From positions 4,402,001 through 4,466,000 of the forward strand of contig NC_050104.1 in the NCBI RefSeq assembly GCF_902167145.1: DNA of 64,000 nt, written 5' to 3'. This DNA comes from Zea mays. Taxonomy: Eukaryota > Streptophyta > Magnoliopsida > Poales > Poaceae. Below, piece after piece: positions 1-12,314 of this stretch. The position numbers and the translations under genes were made by a program. How positions within the stretch are numbered: position 1 is the first letter of the stretch; each line of letters opens with the position of its first letter. A model generated the notes under the pieces. It ran no database searches, had not been told where the DNA came from, and was given only the letters and a program-made list of their open reading frames with translations.

Positions 1-688
1 GAGGGTGATGCTGCTCCCTTCAACTGTCAGGATCCGAGCCTGCAGGATCGGATCATCTTGTAGTGCGTTTATGTTTTCTGCGGTCGCTGAGGCCCAAACA
101 CACTGTCGTCGTGTTGTAAAGTTGCGTTTCTTTTCCTCTTGTTTCGAGTATCCGGACTTATTTGTCGGTAACAGAATTGTTCGTCCAAGCGAGAGTTACT
201 TTTCACGGAAGGTGATGAGTGAGGTATCCGTATCCCGGAGGCGTAGGAATCCCTCGGCTCGGTCGGCCTTGCCGCTTACGTGCACTCTTACTCGTCCATA
301 GGGTTCTGTCATCGACGCAGTCGAGAAGACCCGAAAAATCGTTTCGGCAGAGGAGTTTTCGAGCGTGAAGACTTGTTCGGTCCGCGGAATCACTTATCCG
401 AGCGTGAGTTACTTATCCGTATCCCGGAGGCGTAGGAGTCCCTCGGCTCGGTCAGCCTTGGCTGCTTACGTGTACTCCTTCGTTTTCAGGATCCACTTTC
501 AAAGTAGTCAAAAAGCACGAAAGACATTCTGGCAGAAAAGATCTTTTTCCGAGGAAAATTTTGACGCAGAGGGGGTTTCCCCCTTTTAGCCCCCGAGGGA
601 GGGTCGGGCTTTGCCGAGGCAAGGCTGACCCTTCCTTGATGACTAAACTTTGTGTGTGAACGAGGTATACGAACAACTCGAAAGCATC
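1..688 (-). other. 3' noncoding region of the Huck-like element
   Basis: No coding signal was found between the end of integrase (stop at 689-691) and the window edge. On the sense (minus) strand it has a purine-rich stretch with GGGGGCTAAAAGGGGGAAA near 580-600, which may be a polypurine tract or a copy of one. The 3' LTR start (TGTCGGGG) is not seen, so it must lie to the left of the window. Confidence 0.55.
225..478. repeat. Pair of ~64-bp direct repeats in the Huck-like 3' region
   Basis: Segments 225-288 and 414-478 are near copies. Both start TATCCGTATCCCGGAGGCGT and share CCCTCGGCTCGGTC and GCTTACGTG blocks, with a few substitutions. They lie 189 bp apart in the noncoding tail. No function is evident. 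Confidence 0.7.
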
Positions 689-1927
689 TTAGGGGTAGAA
701 GCGACGTAGCTGTCGGATGTTCCAAGCGTTGCTGTAGACTTTGCCTTGACTATTGGCCAGCTTGTACGTCCTGGGCTTCAAAACTTTGGCGATGACGAAA
801 GGCCCTTCCCAGGGAGGCGTGAGCATGTGCCGCCCTCGGGCGTCTTGTCGCAGCCGAAGCACTAGGTCGCCCACCTGGAGGTCTCGGGACCGAACCCCTC
901 GGGCGTGGTAGCGTCGCAGGGACTACTGGTACCGCGCCGAGTGTAGTAAGGCCATGTCCCAAGCCTCTTCCAGCTGGTCGAGTGAGTCTTCTCGATTAGC
1001 TTGATTGCTTTGGTCGGCGTAGGCCCTTGTCCTCGGGGAACCGTATTCTAAGTCTGTGGGCAAGATGGCCTCGGCCCCATAGACTAGAAAGAATGGTGTG
1101 AAGCCCGTGGCTCGGCTCGGCGTCGTCCTCAGACTCCAGACCACAGAGGGGAGCTCCTTCATCCATCGCTTGCCGAGCTTGTTGAGGTCGTTGTAGATCC
1201 GAGGCTTGAGTCCATGTAGAATCATGCCGTTGGCACGCTCTACTTGCCCATTCGTCATGGGGTGAGCCACGGCGGCCCAGTCCACCCGGATGTGGTGATC
1301 CTCGCAGAAGTTCAGGAACTTTCTGCCGGTGAACTGGGTGCCGTTGTCGGTGATGATGGAGTTCGGGACCCCAAAGCGATGGATGATGTTGGTGAAGAAT
1401 GCCACCGCCTGTTCGGATCTGATGCTGTTTAGGGGTCGGACCTCGATCCACTTGGAGAATTTGTCGATGGCGACCAACAGGTGCGTGTAGCCCCCGGGTG
1501 CCTTCTACAAGGTGCCGACTAGGTCCAGACCCCACATAGCAAACGGCCAGGTGATGGGTATGGTCTGCAGGGCCTGAGCGGGCAGGTGGGTCTGCCTTGC
1601 GTAGAACTGACACCCTTCGCAGGTGCGGACAATTCTAGTGGCGTCGGCCACCACCGTCGGCCAGTAGAAACCTTGTCGGAAGGCGTTTCCAACAAGGGCT
1701 CGAGGTGCTGCGTGATGGCCGCAAGCCCCCGAGTGTATCTCTTGTAGAAGTTCCTGGCCTTCGGCGATGGAAATGCATCGCTGGAGGATGCCCGAGGGGC
1801 TGCGGTGGTAGAGCTCCTTCCCGTCTCCCAGCAAGACGAACGACTTGGCGCGTCACGCCAACCGCCGAGCTTCGGCTCGGTCGAGGGGTAGCTCTCCTCG
1901 GTGGAGATATTGCAGGTACGGGGTCTG
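689..1927 (-). pseudogene. Huck-like integrase region of pol (broken by stops)
   Basis: Encodes the end of a Tat-lineage Gypsy polyprotein. A zinc-binding HHCC module sits near 1640-1760. The catalytic core shows GLDLVG (first D), ITDNGTQF (second D) and GQVERANG (E), followed by a C-terminal basic tail ending LRRFYP. The reading frame is the same throughout but is cut by in-frame stops at 923-925 (TAG), 1505-1507 (TAG) and 1853-1855 (TGA). There is no frameshift. It is continuous in frame with the RT/RNase H block on its right. Confidence 0.9.
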
Positions 1928-4085
1928 CTAGTTTCGATTAGGCGTGACCCCGCTCCGCTCCTCCTCGATGCGCAGTGCCTCACCCTCGGGGGTCGAGGGT
2001 ACCTCGGGCCGAGTCGAGGGTGCCTTGGGCCGAGCCGAGGATGCCTCGGACTGAGCCGAGGGTGCCTCGGACTGAGCCGAGGGTGTCTCGGGCTGGGCCG
2101 AGGCCTTCACGGGCTCGGGCGTGTCGTCGGTCTTGACGGAGGGTTGATGCAGGTCTCGGGAGAAGACGTCCGGGGGAACCGTTGTTCGCCCCGAGGCTAT
2201 TTTAGCCAGCTCGTCCGCAGTCTCATTGTGGAGTCGGGCGATGTGGTTGAGCTCGAGCCCGCAGAACTTGCCTTCCAGGCGCCGAACCTCATCGCAGTAG
2301 GCTTCCATCTTCGGGTCGCGGCAGTGGGAGTTCTTCATGACTTGGTCGATGACGAGCTGCGAGTCACCGCGAGCGTCGAGGCGTCGGACCCCTAGCTCGA
2401 TGGCGATGCACAACCTGTTGACCAGAGCCTCGTACTCGGCCACATTGTTGGACGCCGGGAAGTGGAGGCGTAGCACGTAGCGTAGGTGCTTCCCGAGGGG
2501 CGAGATGAAGAGTAGGCCTGCGCCTGCTCCTGTCTTCATCAGCGACCTGTCGAAGAAAATGGTCCAGAGTTCCGGTTGGATCAGAGCTGTTGGGAGCTGA
2601 GTGTCGACCCATTCAGCCACAAAGTCCGCCAAGACCTGGGACTTGATGGCCTTCCGAGGGGCGAACGAGATCGTCTCGCCCATGATTTCCACCGCCCACT
2701 TTGCAATTCTACCCGAGGCCTCTCGGCACTGGATGATCTCCCCCAGGGGGAGGGATGACACCATAGTTATCGGATGAGACTCGAAGTAGTGTCGCAACTT
2801 CCGCCGCGTTAGGATCACCGCGTACAGCAGCTTCTGAATTTGTGGGTAGCGGATCTTGGTCTCGGACAGTACCTCACTGATGAAGTGGACTGGCCTCTGG
2901 ACGGGCAATGCATGCCCCTCTTTTCCTCTCTCAACCACAATCGCGGCGCTAACCACCTGAGTGGTCGCGGCGACGTAGATCAAGAGGGCTTCTCCGGCAG
3001 TCGGGGGCACCAAGATGGGCGCGTTCGTGAGGAGCGCCTTCAGGTTCCCGAGTGCTTCCTCGGCCTCAGGGGTCCAAGTGAAGCACTCGGCCTTCCTTAA
3101 GAGGCAGTACAGAGGCAGGCCTCTTTCGCCGAGGCGCGAGATGAAACGGCTCAGAGCCGCAAGGCATCCCGTGACTCTCTGTACGCCTTTCAAGTCCTTG
3201 ATGGGCCCCATGCTGGTGATGGCCGCGATCTTCTCCGGGTTGGCCTCAATGCCCCGCTTGGAGACGATGAACCCCAAGAGTATGCCTCGGGGAACCCCGA
3301 AGACACACTTCTCGGGATTGAGCTTCACGCCTTTCGCCTTAAGACATCGGAATGTCGCTTCAAGGTCGGAAAGGAGGTCGGAGGCTTTCCTCGTCTTGAC
3401 TACGATGTCATCGACGTAGGCCTCGACCGTTCGGCCAATGTGTTCGTCGAACACGTGGTTCATGCACCGTTGGTACGTTGCACCCGCATTCCTCAAACCA
3501 AACGACATGGTGACATAGCAGTACATGCCGAAGGGTGTGATGAAAGAAGTCGTGAGCTGGTCGGACTCTTTCATCCTGATCTGGTGATACCCCGAGTAGG
3601 CATCGAGGAAAGACAGGGTTTCGCACCCAGTAGTGGAATCCACGATTTGATCAATGCGAGGCAGAGGGTAGGGAACTTTCGGACATGCTTTGTTTAGACC
3701 AGTGTAGTCTACACACATCCGCCATTTCCCTCCTTTCTTTCTCACAAGCACAGGGTTGGCAAGCCATTCGGGATGGAATACCTCTTTGATGAACCCTGCC
3801 GCCATTAGCTTGTGGATCTCCTCGCCTATGGCTCTGCGCTTTTCTTCGTCGAATCGGCGCAGAGGTTGCTTCACGGGTCAGGCTCCAGCTCGGATATCCA
3901 GCGAGTGCTCGGCGACATCCCTCGGTATGCCGGGCATGTCCGAGGGACTCCACACGAAAACGTCGGCGTTTGCGTGGAGGAAGTCGATGAGCACTGCTTC
4001 CTATTTGGGATCGAGCTCGGAGCCGATACGGATCTGCTTGGAGGCGTCGTTGCTGGGGTCGAGAGGGACGGATTTAACCGTCTCC
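1928..4085 (-). pseudogene. Huck-like reverse transcriptase plus dual RNase H region of pol
   Basis: The sense strand encodes an RT with the AYVDDIVV active site, a Gypsy-type RNase H, and a second archaeal-type RNase H. The latter has acidic residues in FFDRS, AEYEAL, RGDSQL and ADELAK. A dual RNase H is a known mark of Tat elements and fits Huck. An open stretch of 648 codons ends at TAG 1928-1930. Further in-frame stops lie at 3878-3880 (TGA) and 4001-4003 (TAG), in the protease-RT linker. The block ends where the Tekay-like element inserted (TSD GCTGG, 4086-4090). All stops share one frame, so decay is by substitution. Confidence 0.92.
1996..2110 (-). repeat. 21-bp minisatellite between RNase H and integrase of the Huck-like pol
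   Basis: About five imperfect 21-bp units built on TCGGNCTGAGCCGAGG encode a repeated seven-residue Pro/Ser/Ala/Gln/Glu pattern. The array lies in the linker between the second RNase H and integrase, so it probably forms a flexible spacer. Unit number is approximate. Confidence 0.7.
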
Positions 4086-5755
4086 GCTGGTGTCACACCC
4101 GGTTTTAGAAGGCAAACCGAATGCGAACCATGTACGTGCCAGGATCAGTTATTCACGTACACAGCAGTTACATAATATGGACATCATCACACAGTGCTCA
4201 AAATAGTATTAAAAGGGAATAATAGTTGATTACATCATACGTCTAAGACGTCCATATAGTTCTTACAATAAATCAAAGTGCGGAAAAGAAACGTAGATAA
4301 CTGCGGCCTTCACAGGCAGCCGACTGGGGGTTGCCGCTAACCCACACCTAGAACTCGTCGTAGTCTTGGAACTCCTGGAAGTCTCCTTCCACAGCTTCAT
4401 CTTCGCCTGAGCAGTGGTTGCAATGCTGACAACCTGGGGGGGTTTGGTGTGTAGAGCAAGGGTGAGTACACATCAACATACTCAACAAGTATCCTGTTTG
4501 GCTGTAGTGGACTAGCTTTATGTGGGGATAAGTCAAGCAGTTGCTTTTAGTTGGTCAGATTATTACTTACTAGTAGAAAGCCAAGTTTTAGCATTAACCC
4601 AAGTTATTAGCCCGATGTACCCTTTCCAAACGGAAAGAATACCACTTACCAGCACCATAGCCATAACCAAAACCATCAATCTCATTGCCACCTGTACCAC
4701 AATGTCTCTGATCAAGTACCACTAATCACTGGAGCTCCCTTGGCCGCTCATAACCGCGAGCACGACTGATATATCAGTTTTCAAACACTCTGCAGAGGTT
4801 GTGCACTTTACCCACAAGCCGTGATTCCCTCTTGCCTCGGGCCGATCAAACCCTTAAACACTACCAAGGTGAATAGGCAGGGTTTCACTACGTAGCCTTT
4901 ACAAAGATTCCCCGGGGCTGTAGCCACCCGTTAGGTTTCCTAAATGTACCGCACTCCTCCCCAAGGGACAAATCAACCTTGGCAGAGCGAGCCGCATACA
5001 CCGAGCCCCATTGACGGCACGACGGCGAAGCGAACTACACCCCAGATCCTCTAATTATTCAGCTAAGGGCACCCCATTCCACCCTCATGGTTGCACTGTT
5101 TTCCCGGGCGGTCATCCATAGAACAGGTCCTTACGGAGAGGCACTCGAGAAACCGCTCGAGCCCCCTTGAAGGTCACAAGTACAACATCATAATAAGAGA
5201 AGGGAAAACAGCGTATCATAGATAATCTCATCATGTTCATTGATTAGAGTTGAGCAATAGCATAAAGCTAAACAGTAATAATCCAACCCAAATAGGTAAG
5301 CAAGGATAGGGATAACAAAAAGCTAGTCAATCCTTAGGCATAAATGTGTAAAGCGGGAGGTGAATTAAATAATGAATAGGACAGAGATAGGTCAAAGGAC
5401 ACTTGCCTCCACCAAACGACTGCTGCTCAGGGGCTTCTCCTGCGAGTTCCTCGGGCTCTTCAACCGGATCGTTCTCTATGCGATTGCAAACATACATACA
5501 TCCACACATTTAATACAAAAGAACAGTACACCATACAATAGAATGCAATAAATAAACAGACATTCTACGCGGGTTCGCGAGTACGGTTAAGAGAGAAAGA
5601 GGAAAAGACAGTCGAGAAACGATCACGTTACCCGATTATAAATTAACTACTCGCTTAATGGAAGGAAATTTAATGTAGACACTATGTTTAGCATAAAGTA
5701 AAGTCATGTTTCATGCCTAATTATTATAAGCAGGTGGAGATAAACAAAAAGGATG

Positions 5756-6064
5756 GTCGCGCGGCGAGGCGCGCGACAAAGCTCTCTAAAACAAATTAAA
5801 AAGTTAACGACTCGTCGCGCGACCGAGCACGCAACGAGACACTTTGCCTTAGATACGAGGAGACGTTAAGCGTCGCGCGACGAAGCGCACGACGGCATAC
5901 GTCGACTAAACTGAGTCCAAAGTGGAACGTCGCGTGAATACACACGCGGCGTTACACCTTAAACAACCTGAAACAAAAATGGATCGTCGCGCGACGAAGC
6001 GCACAACGCACACAAGATAGAATCTGAATTTAGACAAATCCGTCGCGCGGCGAAGCGCGCGACG
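5756..6064. repeat. Six-unit CpG-rich hairpin array, ~57-bp period, in the 3' LTR
   Basis: Motifs starting at 5756, 5814, 5872, 5929, 5986 and 6042 follow the pattern GTCGCGCGACGAAGCGCGCG with variants. Each is an imperfect palindrome. Spacing is 56-58 bp and AT-rich DNA separates the units. The same array recurs in the other LTR. Confidence 0.85.
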
Positions 6065-6089
6065 CAACACGCTAATTAACGAATAATCA

Positions 6090-6770
6090 CCGCGAGCGCG
6101 GGCGAACGGGGGCACGGTCGGGCGAGGCCGGGACGGGAACGGGCGGCCGAGCTGGGGCCAGGGCGGTTGAACCGGCCAGGGGGCGGTTGAACCGGCCAGG
6201 GCCGCGCCGGGAACGCGCCGGCGAGCAGGGGCCACCGGGGCCGCGCCGGGCCACGCCGGGGGCGCGCCGGGGCCGCGCTGCGCGCGAGCAGGGGAGGAGC
6301 GGGGGCGGGCGGGCGAGCCGGGGGCGGACGCCGAGCGCCGCCGCGGGGAGGGGCCGAGCGGGCGGGCCGAGCGCCGCCGGGGCCGGGGGCGGGGACGGGG
6401 ACGGGGTCGCCGCGCCGGGCAGGGGCGGGGACGGGCGGGGCCGCCGCGGGGAGGGGCGGGGGCGGGATCGCCGCGCCGAGCAGGGGAGGGGCCGAGCGGG
6501 CGGGGCCGCCGCGGGGAGGGGCGGGGGCGGGATCGCCGCGCCGGGCAGGGGAGGGGCCGAGCAGGCGGGGGAGGCCGGGGAAGGGGTCGAGCGGGGGGGG
6601 AGGCCGGGGACGGGGAGCCGGGGGCGGGCGCCGAGCGGGCGAGCAGGGGCGCCGCCGCGGGAAGGGGCCGAGCGGGCGGGCAGGGGCGCCGCCGCGCCGG
6701 GCAGGGACGGGGTCGGGCGCGGGTAGGGGGAAGAGGGAGGGCGCGCGCGCGGGGGAGAAGAGGAGGGAGA
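6090..6770. repeat. G-rich, low-complexity tract in the 3' LTR
   Basis: About 680 bp dominated on the plus strand by GGGGCGGGG, GGGGACGGGG and GCCGCCGCGGGG blocks, ending in a GA-rich run (6725-6800). It has many G-runs suited to G-quadruplex formation on the strand opposite the element's sense strand. Long open frames here on both strands are composition artefacts. The counterpart is about 15593-16300. Confidence 0.75.
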
Positions 6771-7325
6771 GGGAGAGAGAGAGAAGAGAAGGGGAGGGGA
6801 GGGGAACTCACCTCGGGGTCCAAAATCCGGTGATCGCCGTCTCCAAACCCTAGGGCACCACGGGGAGAGAGAGGTGGAAGAGGGAGAGGAGAGGTTGTTG
6901 CGCGGGAGATCCAAATGAGAGAGGGAGAGAGGTGGGGCGCATGGGGGGGAGTTTTGGGCGCCGGGGGCGCGCGGGCCGGGGCGGGCCGGGCCGGCTGAGC
7001 TGGGCTGGGCTAGGCTGGGCTGGGCCGAGCCACTTTGCGGATTGAAAACCCACGACGAGCGCGGACCACTAAACGGACTTAAATCGCGAACCGAAAACTG
7101 GAACGGAACGAGACGAACACGCAACATCAGACAAAGAAATGTGCTTCGGCATGATGCAACACTCATGACACTTAGGTTTTGGTTTATACATGACATGGAC
7201 ACCTGCCGCTATACTGGTTTGAAATTGGGAAGAAGGAGCAAACGGGGAAAGAGAAAAGAGAGTAACGCCCGAATTTGGTGAGAGAAAAGAAGAAAAAATT
7301 CTACCCCCAAATTCAGGGCGTTACA

Positions 7326-7344
7326 AACCTATCCCCCTTAAAAG
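7326..7344 (-). other. Polypurine tract of the Tekay-like element
   Basis: Directly adjoins the 3' LTR. On the sense strand it reads CTTTTAAGGGGGATAGGTT and ends at the LTR start TGTAACG. It is the expected primer for plus-strand DNA synthesis. Confidence 0.8.
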
Positions 7345-7361
7345 AATCTCGCCCTCGAGAT

Positions 7362-10300
7362 TCAGGGTTGGCTAGCAAAGAGCTCAGGGTATTTAGCCAT
7401 CAGATCATCTTCACGCTCCCAGGTTGCTTCTTCCTCAGAGTGATGATTCCATCTGACTTTGCACATTCTGATGGTCTTCCTTCGGGTGACTCGGTCTGCA
7501 ACCTCAAGGATTTGCACTGGCTTCTCAACGTAGGTCAAGTCCTCCTGGACTTCAAGACCTTCCACTGGCAACTGCTCTTCTGGCACACGCAAGCACTTCT
7601 TCAACTGAGACACATGAAAGACATCATGCACAGCAGACAAATTCTCGGGCAAACTGAGCTGATAGGCCACTTCTCCACGTCTTGCAAGAATCTGATACGG
7701 ACCAATGTAGCGGGGTGCTAGCTTGCCTTTCACTCTGAATCTTCTGACTCCTCTGATCGGTGACACTTTCAGATAGACAAAGTCTCCGACTTCGAAACTC
7801 AGCTCTCTTCTTCTTGTGTCTGCATGGCTTCGCTGCCTCGATTGCGCTATCTTCAGATTCTCTCGGACCATCTTGATGTTCTCTTCGGCTTCAAGCAAAA
7901 TGTCTGGCCCAAACACTTGCTTTTCTCCAGGCTGATCCCATTGCAACAGAGTTCTACAACTCCTTCCATAGAGCGCCTGAAATGGTGACATCTTCAAACT
8001 GGCCTGGTAGCTGTTGTTATAGGAAAACTCCGCATAAGGCAATCTCTTATCCCATCCGGACTGATCTTGCAACGCACAGGCTCTCAACATGTCTTCAAGA
8101 ATTTGATTGGTTCTTTCGGTCTGGCCATCTGTCTGCAGATGATAAGCTGAACTGAAATTCAGATGCGTGCCCAAAGCTTCATGCAACTGCTGCCAGAAAT
8201 GAGAGGTGAACTGCGTTCCTCTGTCTGACACTATCTTCTTTGGCACACCATGAAGACAAACGATCCGAGACATATACAATTCTGCCAATACTGCACTGCT
8301 GTAGTTGGTCTTGACAGGTATGAAGTGGGCTGACTTGGTCAAGCGGTCCACTACTACCCAGATGGAATCGTAGCCGGCTCGAGTGCGAGGCAATCCGACT
8401 ATGAAATCCATACCGATTTCATCCCATTTCCACTGAGGGATCTGCAACGGTTGCAACAATCCAGCAGGTCTCTGGTGCTCTGCCTTAATTCTTCGGCAAC
8501 TATCGCACATAGCCACATGCTCTGCGATTTCCCTCTTCATTCCGTACCACCAGAATTTCTTCTTCAGATCCTGATACATCTTCTCACTGCCAGGGTGAAT
8601 CGAATAAGCTGTCTCATGAGCTTCCTTGAGAATCAACTCCCGAATGGACTGGACATTGGGAACACACAAGCGGTCTTTGAACCATATCACGCTTTCTGCA
8701 TCTTCTCGAAAATCTTTGCCTTTGCCATCTAGAATCAGTCGCCGAATCTCACTGATCTTTTCATCATTCTTCTGCGCTTCTATGATTTCGCGCTCTAAGG
8801 TAGGTTCCAACTCAACTGTGACTCCTCGCGAATTGTTCAGAAATCCGAGACTCAACCTGTCGAACTCCTTGGCCAACTCATAAGGCATCGGACGAGCGAC
8901 CATCAGATTGACTTGACTCTTTCTGCTCAAAGCATCTGCCACTACATTTGCTTTGCCTGGATGGTAATGAATCTCCAACTCATAGTCTTTGATCAACTCT
9001 AACCATCTTCGTTGCCTCATGTTCAACTCTGACTGAGTGAATATGTACTTCAGACTCTTGTGGTCTGTGTAAACATCGCATTTCTGTCCATACAAATAGT
9101 GCCTCCATGTCTTCAGTGCGTGAACCACTGCTGCCAACTCTAGATCATGGATTGGGTAATTCTTTTCATGAACCTTCAGCTGCCGGGACGAGTAAGCCAC
9201 AACTCTTCCCTCTTGCATCAACACACATCCCAAACCTGTGTAGCAAGCATCACAATACACCGAAAAGGGCTTGTGCACATCAGGCAAGACTAGGACAGGC
9301 GCTGTAGTTAACTTCTCTTTCAGCGCTTCAAAGGCCTCTTGACATTTCTGGGTCCACTTGAACTCAACTTTGTTGCCTAGCAACGCTGTCATTGGTTTTG
9401 CAATCTTCGAAAACCCTTCAATGAATCGCCGATAATATCCGGCCATTCCAATGAAACTCTTGATTCCTCGAGCATCTGTTGGCGCTTTCCAGTTCAGAAT
9501 GTCTGCCACTTTCTTCGGATCCACAGCCAATCCTTCTTTGTTGATTATGTGACCCAAGAACAGGACTTCACTGATCCAGAACTCACACTTGCTCAACTTT
9601 GCATACAACTGGTGCTCTCGCAATCTCTGCAACACCATCCTCAGATGTTCTGCATGCTCTTCTTCGCTTTGAGAATAAATCAGAATGTCATCAATGAATA
9701 CCACCACAAACTTATCAAGATAATCCATGAATACACTGTTCATCAAGTTCATAAAGAACGCTGGCGCATTGGTCAAACCAAAAGACATCACTGTGAACTC
9801 ATACAAACCATACTTGGAAATGAATGTCGTCTTCGGAATGTCCGAAGGTCGGATCCTGAGCTGATGATAACCTGACCTCAGATCAATCTTGGAGAACACA
9901 CTGGCTCCTCTCAACTGGTCGAACAGATCTTCTATTCTGGGCAAGGGATACTTGTTCTTGATCGTGACTTCATTCAAAGCTCGATAATCGATACACATCC
10001 TTTTGGTGCCATCTTTCTTCTCCACAAATAGGACAGGGGCGGCCCAAGGCGAGGTGCTTGGCCGGATGTAACCTTTCTCTGACAGCTCATCGATCTGCTT
10101 CTTAAGTTCAACCAACTCTGGTCCAGATATTCTGTAAGCTCTCTTAAAGATGGGGGCGGTTCCAGGAAGAAGCTCTATGGCAAATTCAACTTTCCGCTCT
10201 GGTGGCATACCCGGTAAGTCCTTTGGAAACACATCTGGGAACTCAGACACAACCTTGATACTCTCAATTGGGTCTGCTTTACGGCTATCGACAGCTAGCT

Positions 10301-11909
10301 GATAACAACTTCCTTTCTTTGGCTCAGGCGGGACTAACTCGGTCACCACTTCCTCTTCTAGTGGAGACACCAACTTGATGGTCCTTTTATCACAACTGAT
10401 AACTGCCTGATACTTATCTAGCCAATTCATCCCTAGGATGACATCTATTCCCTGAGTACCCATTACTATAAGGTTGGCGGGAAACGCTATCCCCCTTATT
10501 TCCACACTTATATTCAAACAAATGCTATCGGCTCGAATTCTACCACCGGCTGAGTCAATTTGAATGGGGGTTGACATGGTAGTAATTGGAAGATTATGTG
10601 CTTCTACCCATGATGCAGTAATGAAAGAATGCGTTGCTCCAGTATCAAATAACACTTCTGCAATATGGGAGTCGACTGGGAACATACCTACTATCATGCC
10701 GGGGGTCTCCTGAACTACTTCCGCCTCCAAGTGGTTCAGCCTTCCATGATTATAGCGCGGCTGGGGGCGATTGCCTGCTCCAGGCTGAGGCACATTCTGC
10801 TTCGCTGGGGCATTGGGGCCTGACTGCTGCTGGGCTGCCTTCTTCGGACATTGCATCACCCAGTGGCCTTGCTCTCCACAGTGGAAACATGCCCTGTTTC
10901 CAACTTGAGCTGGTACTGCCTGACTGTTCTGCTGGTTTGCTGGGGCAGGAAGACGAGGTGCTTGCTGATTCTGCCTTTGAAACTGACCTCTTGACTGATT
11001 GCTCTGACGGTTCTGGTACTGATGCTGAGGATACTGCCTTTGGAACTGCTGATGCTGAGGTGGACGCTGGTTCTGCCTGAACTGCTGAGATTGATTGCTC
11101 GAGAAACGAGGACGACTGCTGCTTCCAGGCTGGGGTCCACTGATCTTGCGCTTACGATCCTCCATCTCCTTACGCTTTCTTTCTGTCATGATTGCTCTGT
11201 CAATCAGGTGCTGGAATGTCGGAAAGGTGTGATTCATCAGTTGGTACTGCAGAGGGTCAACCAAGCCTCTCAGGAAACGGTACTGCCGCTTGGCGTCGGT
11301 GTTGACATCTTCAGGAGCATAGCGAGACAGCTGCAGAAACCTGTCTCGGTACTCACTGACAGACAATGGCCCTTGCTTGAGAGCCAGGAACTCCTCTTTC
11401 TTCACTGTCATCAGACCTGCAGGAACATGGTACTGACGAAAGCTACTTCTGAACTCTTCCCAAGTGATGGCGTCAGGGTGGGCATGGGTGGCGAGATAAG
11501 ACTCCCACCATGATTGGGCTGCTCCTCTCAACAGACGGGGACCATACAGGACTTTCTCCCTGTCATCGCACTGAGCGGTGTGCAACTCCCGCTCCACAGT
11601 GCGCAGCCAATCTTCAGCATCCATGGGGTCAGAAGAATGAGCGAACGTTGGTGGATGACCTCTCATGAATTCAGCACGCTTGTCTCTGGGCATCTGAGGC
11701 ATATGAGGCTGAGGTGGGGCCTGCTGCTGCTGCTGAATGGCGGCCAAGGTCTGACCGATGGCTTGAACTGCCTGAGTCTGCATCAGAAACATCTGCTCGA
11801 TGGACATCGGGGGCGGGGGCGGCAGGTGCTGCTGCTGGGGCACCTCATCCTGCGGAGCGGCTCGCTCCTGCTGAGCACGCCTTCCTCCTCTGCGCCTGTT
11901 CTCTGACAT
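7362..11909 (-). CDS. Intact Gag-Pol polyprotein of the Tekay-like chromovirus (1515 aa)
   Basis: A single ORF encodes all core retrotransposon functions. Gag is followed by a zinc knuckle ([14 protein letters not shown], about residue 338). Protease has FDTGATHS (about 420) and RT has FIDDIL (about 738), followed by RNase H. Integrase has an HHCC module and D, D, E in MDFIVG, SDRGTQF and QTERTNQ (about 1167-1267). The last 55-60 residues form a chromodomain-like fold ([16 protein letters not shown]). In chromoviruses this domain guides integration to chromatin. The start chosen is the ATG at 11909 (MSENRRRGG), because a canonical splice acceptor (TTCTGCAG) ends exactly there and the frame further upstream looks noncoding. 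No lesions were seen, so the copy may be competent. Confidence 0.93.
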   Translation of the reverse strand: MSENRRRGGRRAQQERAAPQDEVPQQQHLPPPPPMSIEQMFLMQTQAVQAIGQTLAAIQQQQQAPPQPHMPQMPRDKRAEFMRGHPPTFAHSSDPMDAEDWLRTVERELHTAQCDDREKVLYGPRLLRGAAQSWWESYLATHAHPDAITWEEFRSSFRQYHVPAGLMTVKKEEFLALKQGPLSVSEYRDRFLQLSRYAPEDVNTDAKRQYRFLRGLVDPLQYQLMNHTFPTFQHLIDRAIMTERKRKEMEDRKRKISGPQPGSSSRPRFSSNQSQQFRQNQRPPQHQQFQRQYPQHQYQNRQSNQSRGQFQRQNQQAPRLPAPANQQNSQAVPAQVGNRACFHCGEQGHWVMQCPKKAAQQQSGPNAPAKQNVPQPGAGNRPQPRYNHGRLNHLEAEVVQETPGMIVGMFPVDSHIAEVLFDTGATHSFITASWVEAHNLPITTMSTPIQIDSAGGRIRADSICLNISVEIRGIAFPANLIVMGTQGIDVILGMNWLDKYQAVISCDKRTIKLVSPLEEEVVTELVPPEPKKGSCYQLAVDSRKADPIESIKVVSEFPDVFPKDLPGMPPERKVEFAIELLPGTAPIFKRAYRISGPELVELKKQIDELSEKGYIRPSTSPWAAPVLFVEKKDGTKRMCIDYRALNEVTIKNKYPLPRIEDLFDQLRGASVFSKIDLRSGYHQLRIRPSDIPKTTFISKYGLYEFTVMSFGLTNAPAFFMNLMNSVFMDYLDKFVVVFIDDILIYSQSEEEHAEHLRMVLQRLREHQLYAKLSKCEFWISEVLFLGHIINKEGLAVDPKKVADILNWKAPTDARGIKSFIGMAGYYRRFIEGFSKIAKPMTALLGNKVEFKWTQKCQEAFEALKEKLTTAPVLVLPDVHKPFSVYCDACYTGLGCVLMQEGRVVAYSSRQLKVHEKNYPIHDLELAAVVHALKTWRHYLYGQKCDVYTDHKSLKYIFTQSELNMRQRRWLELIKDYELEIHYHPGKANVVADALSRKSQVNLMVARPMPYELAKEFDRLSLGFLNNSRGVTVELEPTLEREIIEAQKNDEKISEIRRLILDGKGKDFREDAESVIWFKDRLCVPNVQSIRELILKEAHETAYSIHPGSEKMYQDLKKKFWWYGMKREIAEHVAMCDSCRRIKAEHQRPAGLLQPLQIPQWKWDEIGMDFIVGLPRTRAGYDSIWVVVDRLTKSAHFIPVKTNYSSAVLAELYMSRIVCLHGVPKKIVSDRGTQFTSHFWQQLHEALGTHLNFSSAYHLQTDGQTERTNQILEDMLRACALQDQSGWDKRLPYAEFSYNNSYQASLKMSPFQALYGRSCRTLLQWDQPGEKQVFGPDILLEAEENIKMVRENLKIAQSRQRSHADTRRRELSFEVGDFVYLKVSPIRGVRRFRVKGKLAPRYIGPYQILARRGEVAYQLSLPENLSAVHDVFHVSQLKKCLRVPEEQLPVEGLEVQEDLTYVEKPVQILEVADRVTRRKTIRMCKVRWNHHSEEEATWEREDDLMAKYPELFASQP

Positions 11910-12314
11910 CTGCAGAATGCAACCACACATCAGAACTGATCTAGCAAATCTTGCAGCATGAGAAAAGAGTATAGAATCCTTCAACAGCACTGAACAGATG
12001 AGCATCTTCACTGATCTCCAACACAGACCACACAGCTTCTCAAATAAAGAGGAAAGGAGAATAAAGGGTTTCCCAACTATATAACTATCTTTATTAACAT
12101 AATAGGTAAACCAAAATGCAGGGGATACCCACACTCTGGTGACAATCATTACAAAGATCCAAACCAAACATAGTTCATCATGACAAACATAAATGCACAG
12201 GATATAGCAAACTACCCTGTCTAACTAAGACTAACTAAGACCGAGACTAACGCTAAGACTGAAACTTCTATGTATATATATTTTGTATTAATTACAAGAT
12301 CCAACTCCAACGAT
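11910..12314 (-). other. Spacer between the upstream ORF and gag, ending in a splice acceptor
   Basis: AT-rich, no coding signal. On the sense strand it contains AATAAAG-like signals and ends GCATTCTGCAG directly before the gag ATG, a textbook 3' splice site. It is probably the 3' UTR of the upstream ORF and/or the distal part of an intron that brings gag to the 5' end of a spliced RNA. Confidence 0.55.

Larger units (their letters stand above)
4091..7325 (-). repeat. 3' LTR of the Tekay-like element
   Basis: 3235 bp, matching 13594-16833 over its full length with scattered substitutions and small homopolymer length changes. It contains a 57-bp-period CpG hairpin array (5756-6064) and a very G-rich tract (6090-6770). 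A short sense ORF ending in a run of acidic and aromatic residues (near 4348-4536) is conserved in both LTRs but has no recognised function. Confidence 0.95.

Noticed and set aside
5327..5509. 60-codon minus-strand ORF present in both Tekay-like LTRs (also 14831-15013)
   Set aside because: Identical in both copies only because LTRs are duplicates; no domain and no conserved start context.
6187..6726. Long open frames on both strands in the G-rich LTR tract (also 15637-16359)
   Set aside because: Composition artefact: a stop-poor GC-rich repeat gives Gly/Arg- or Pro/Ala-rich frames in several phases, with no domain.
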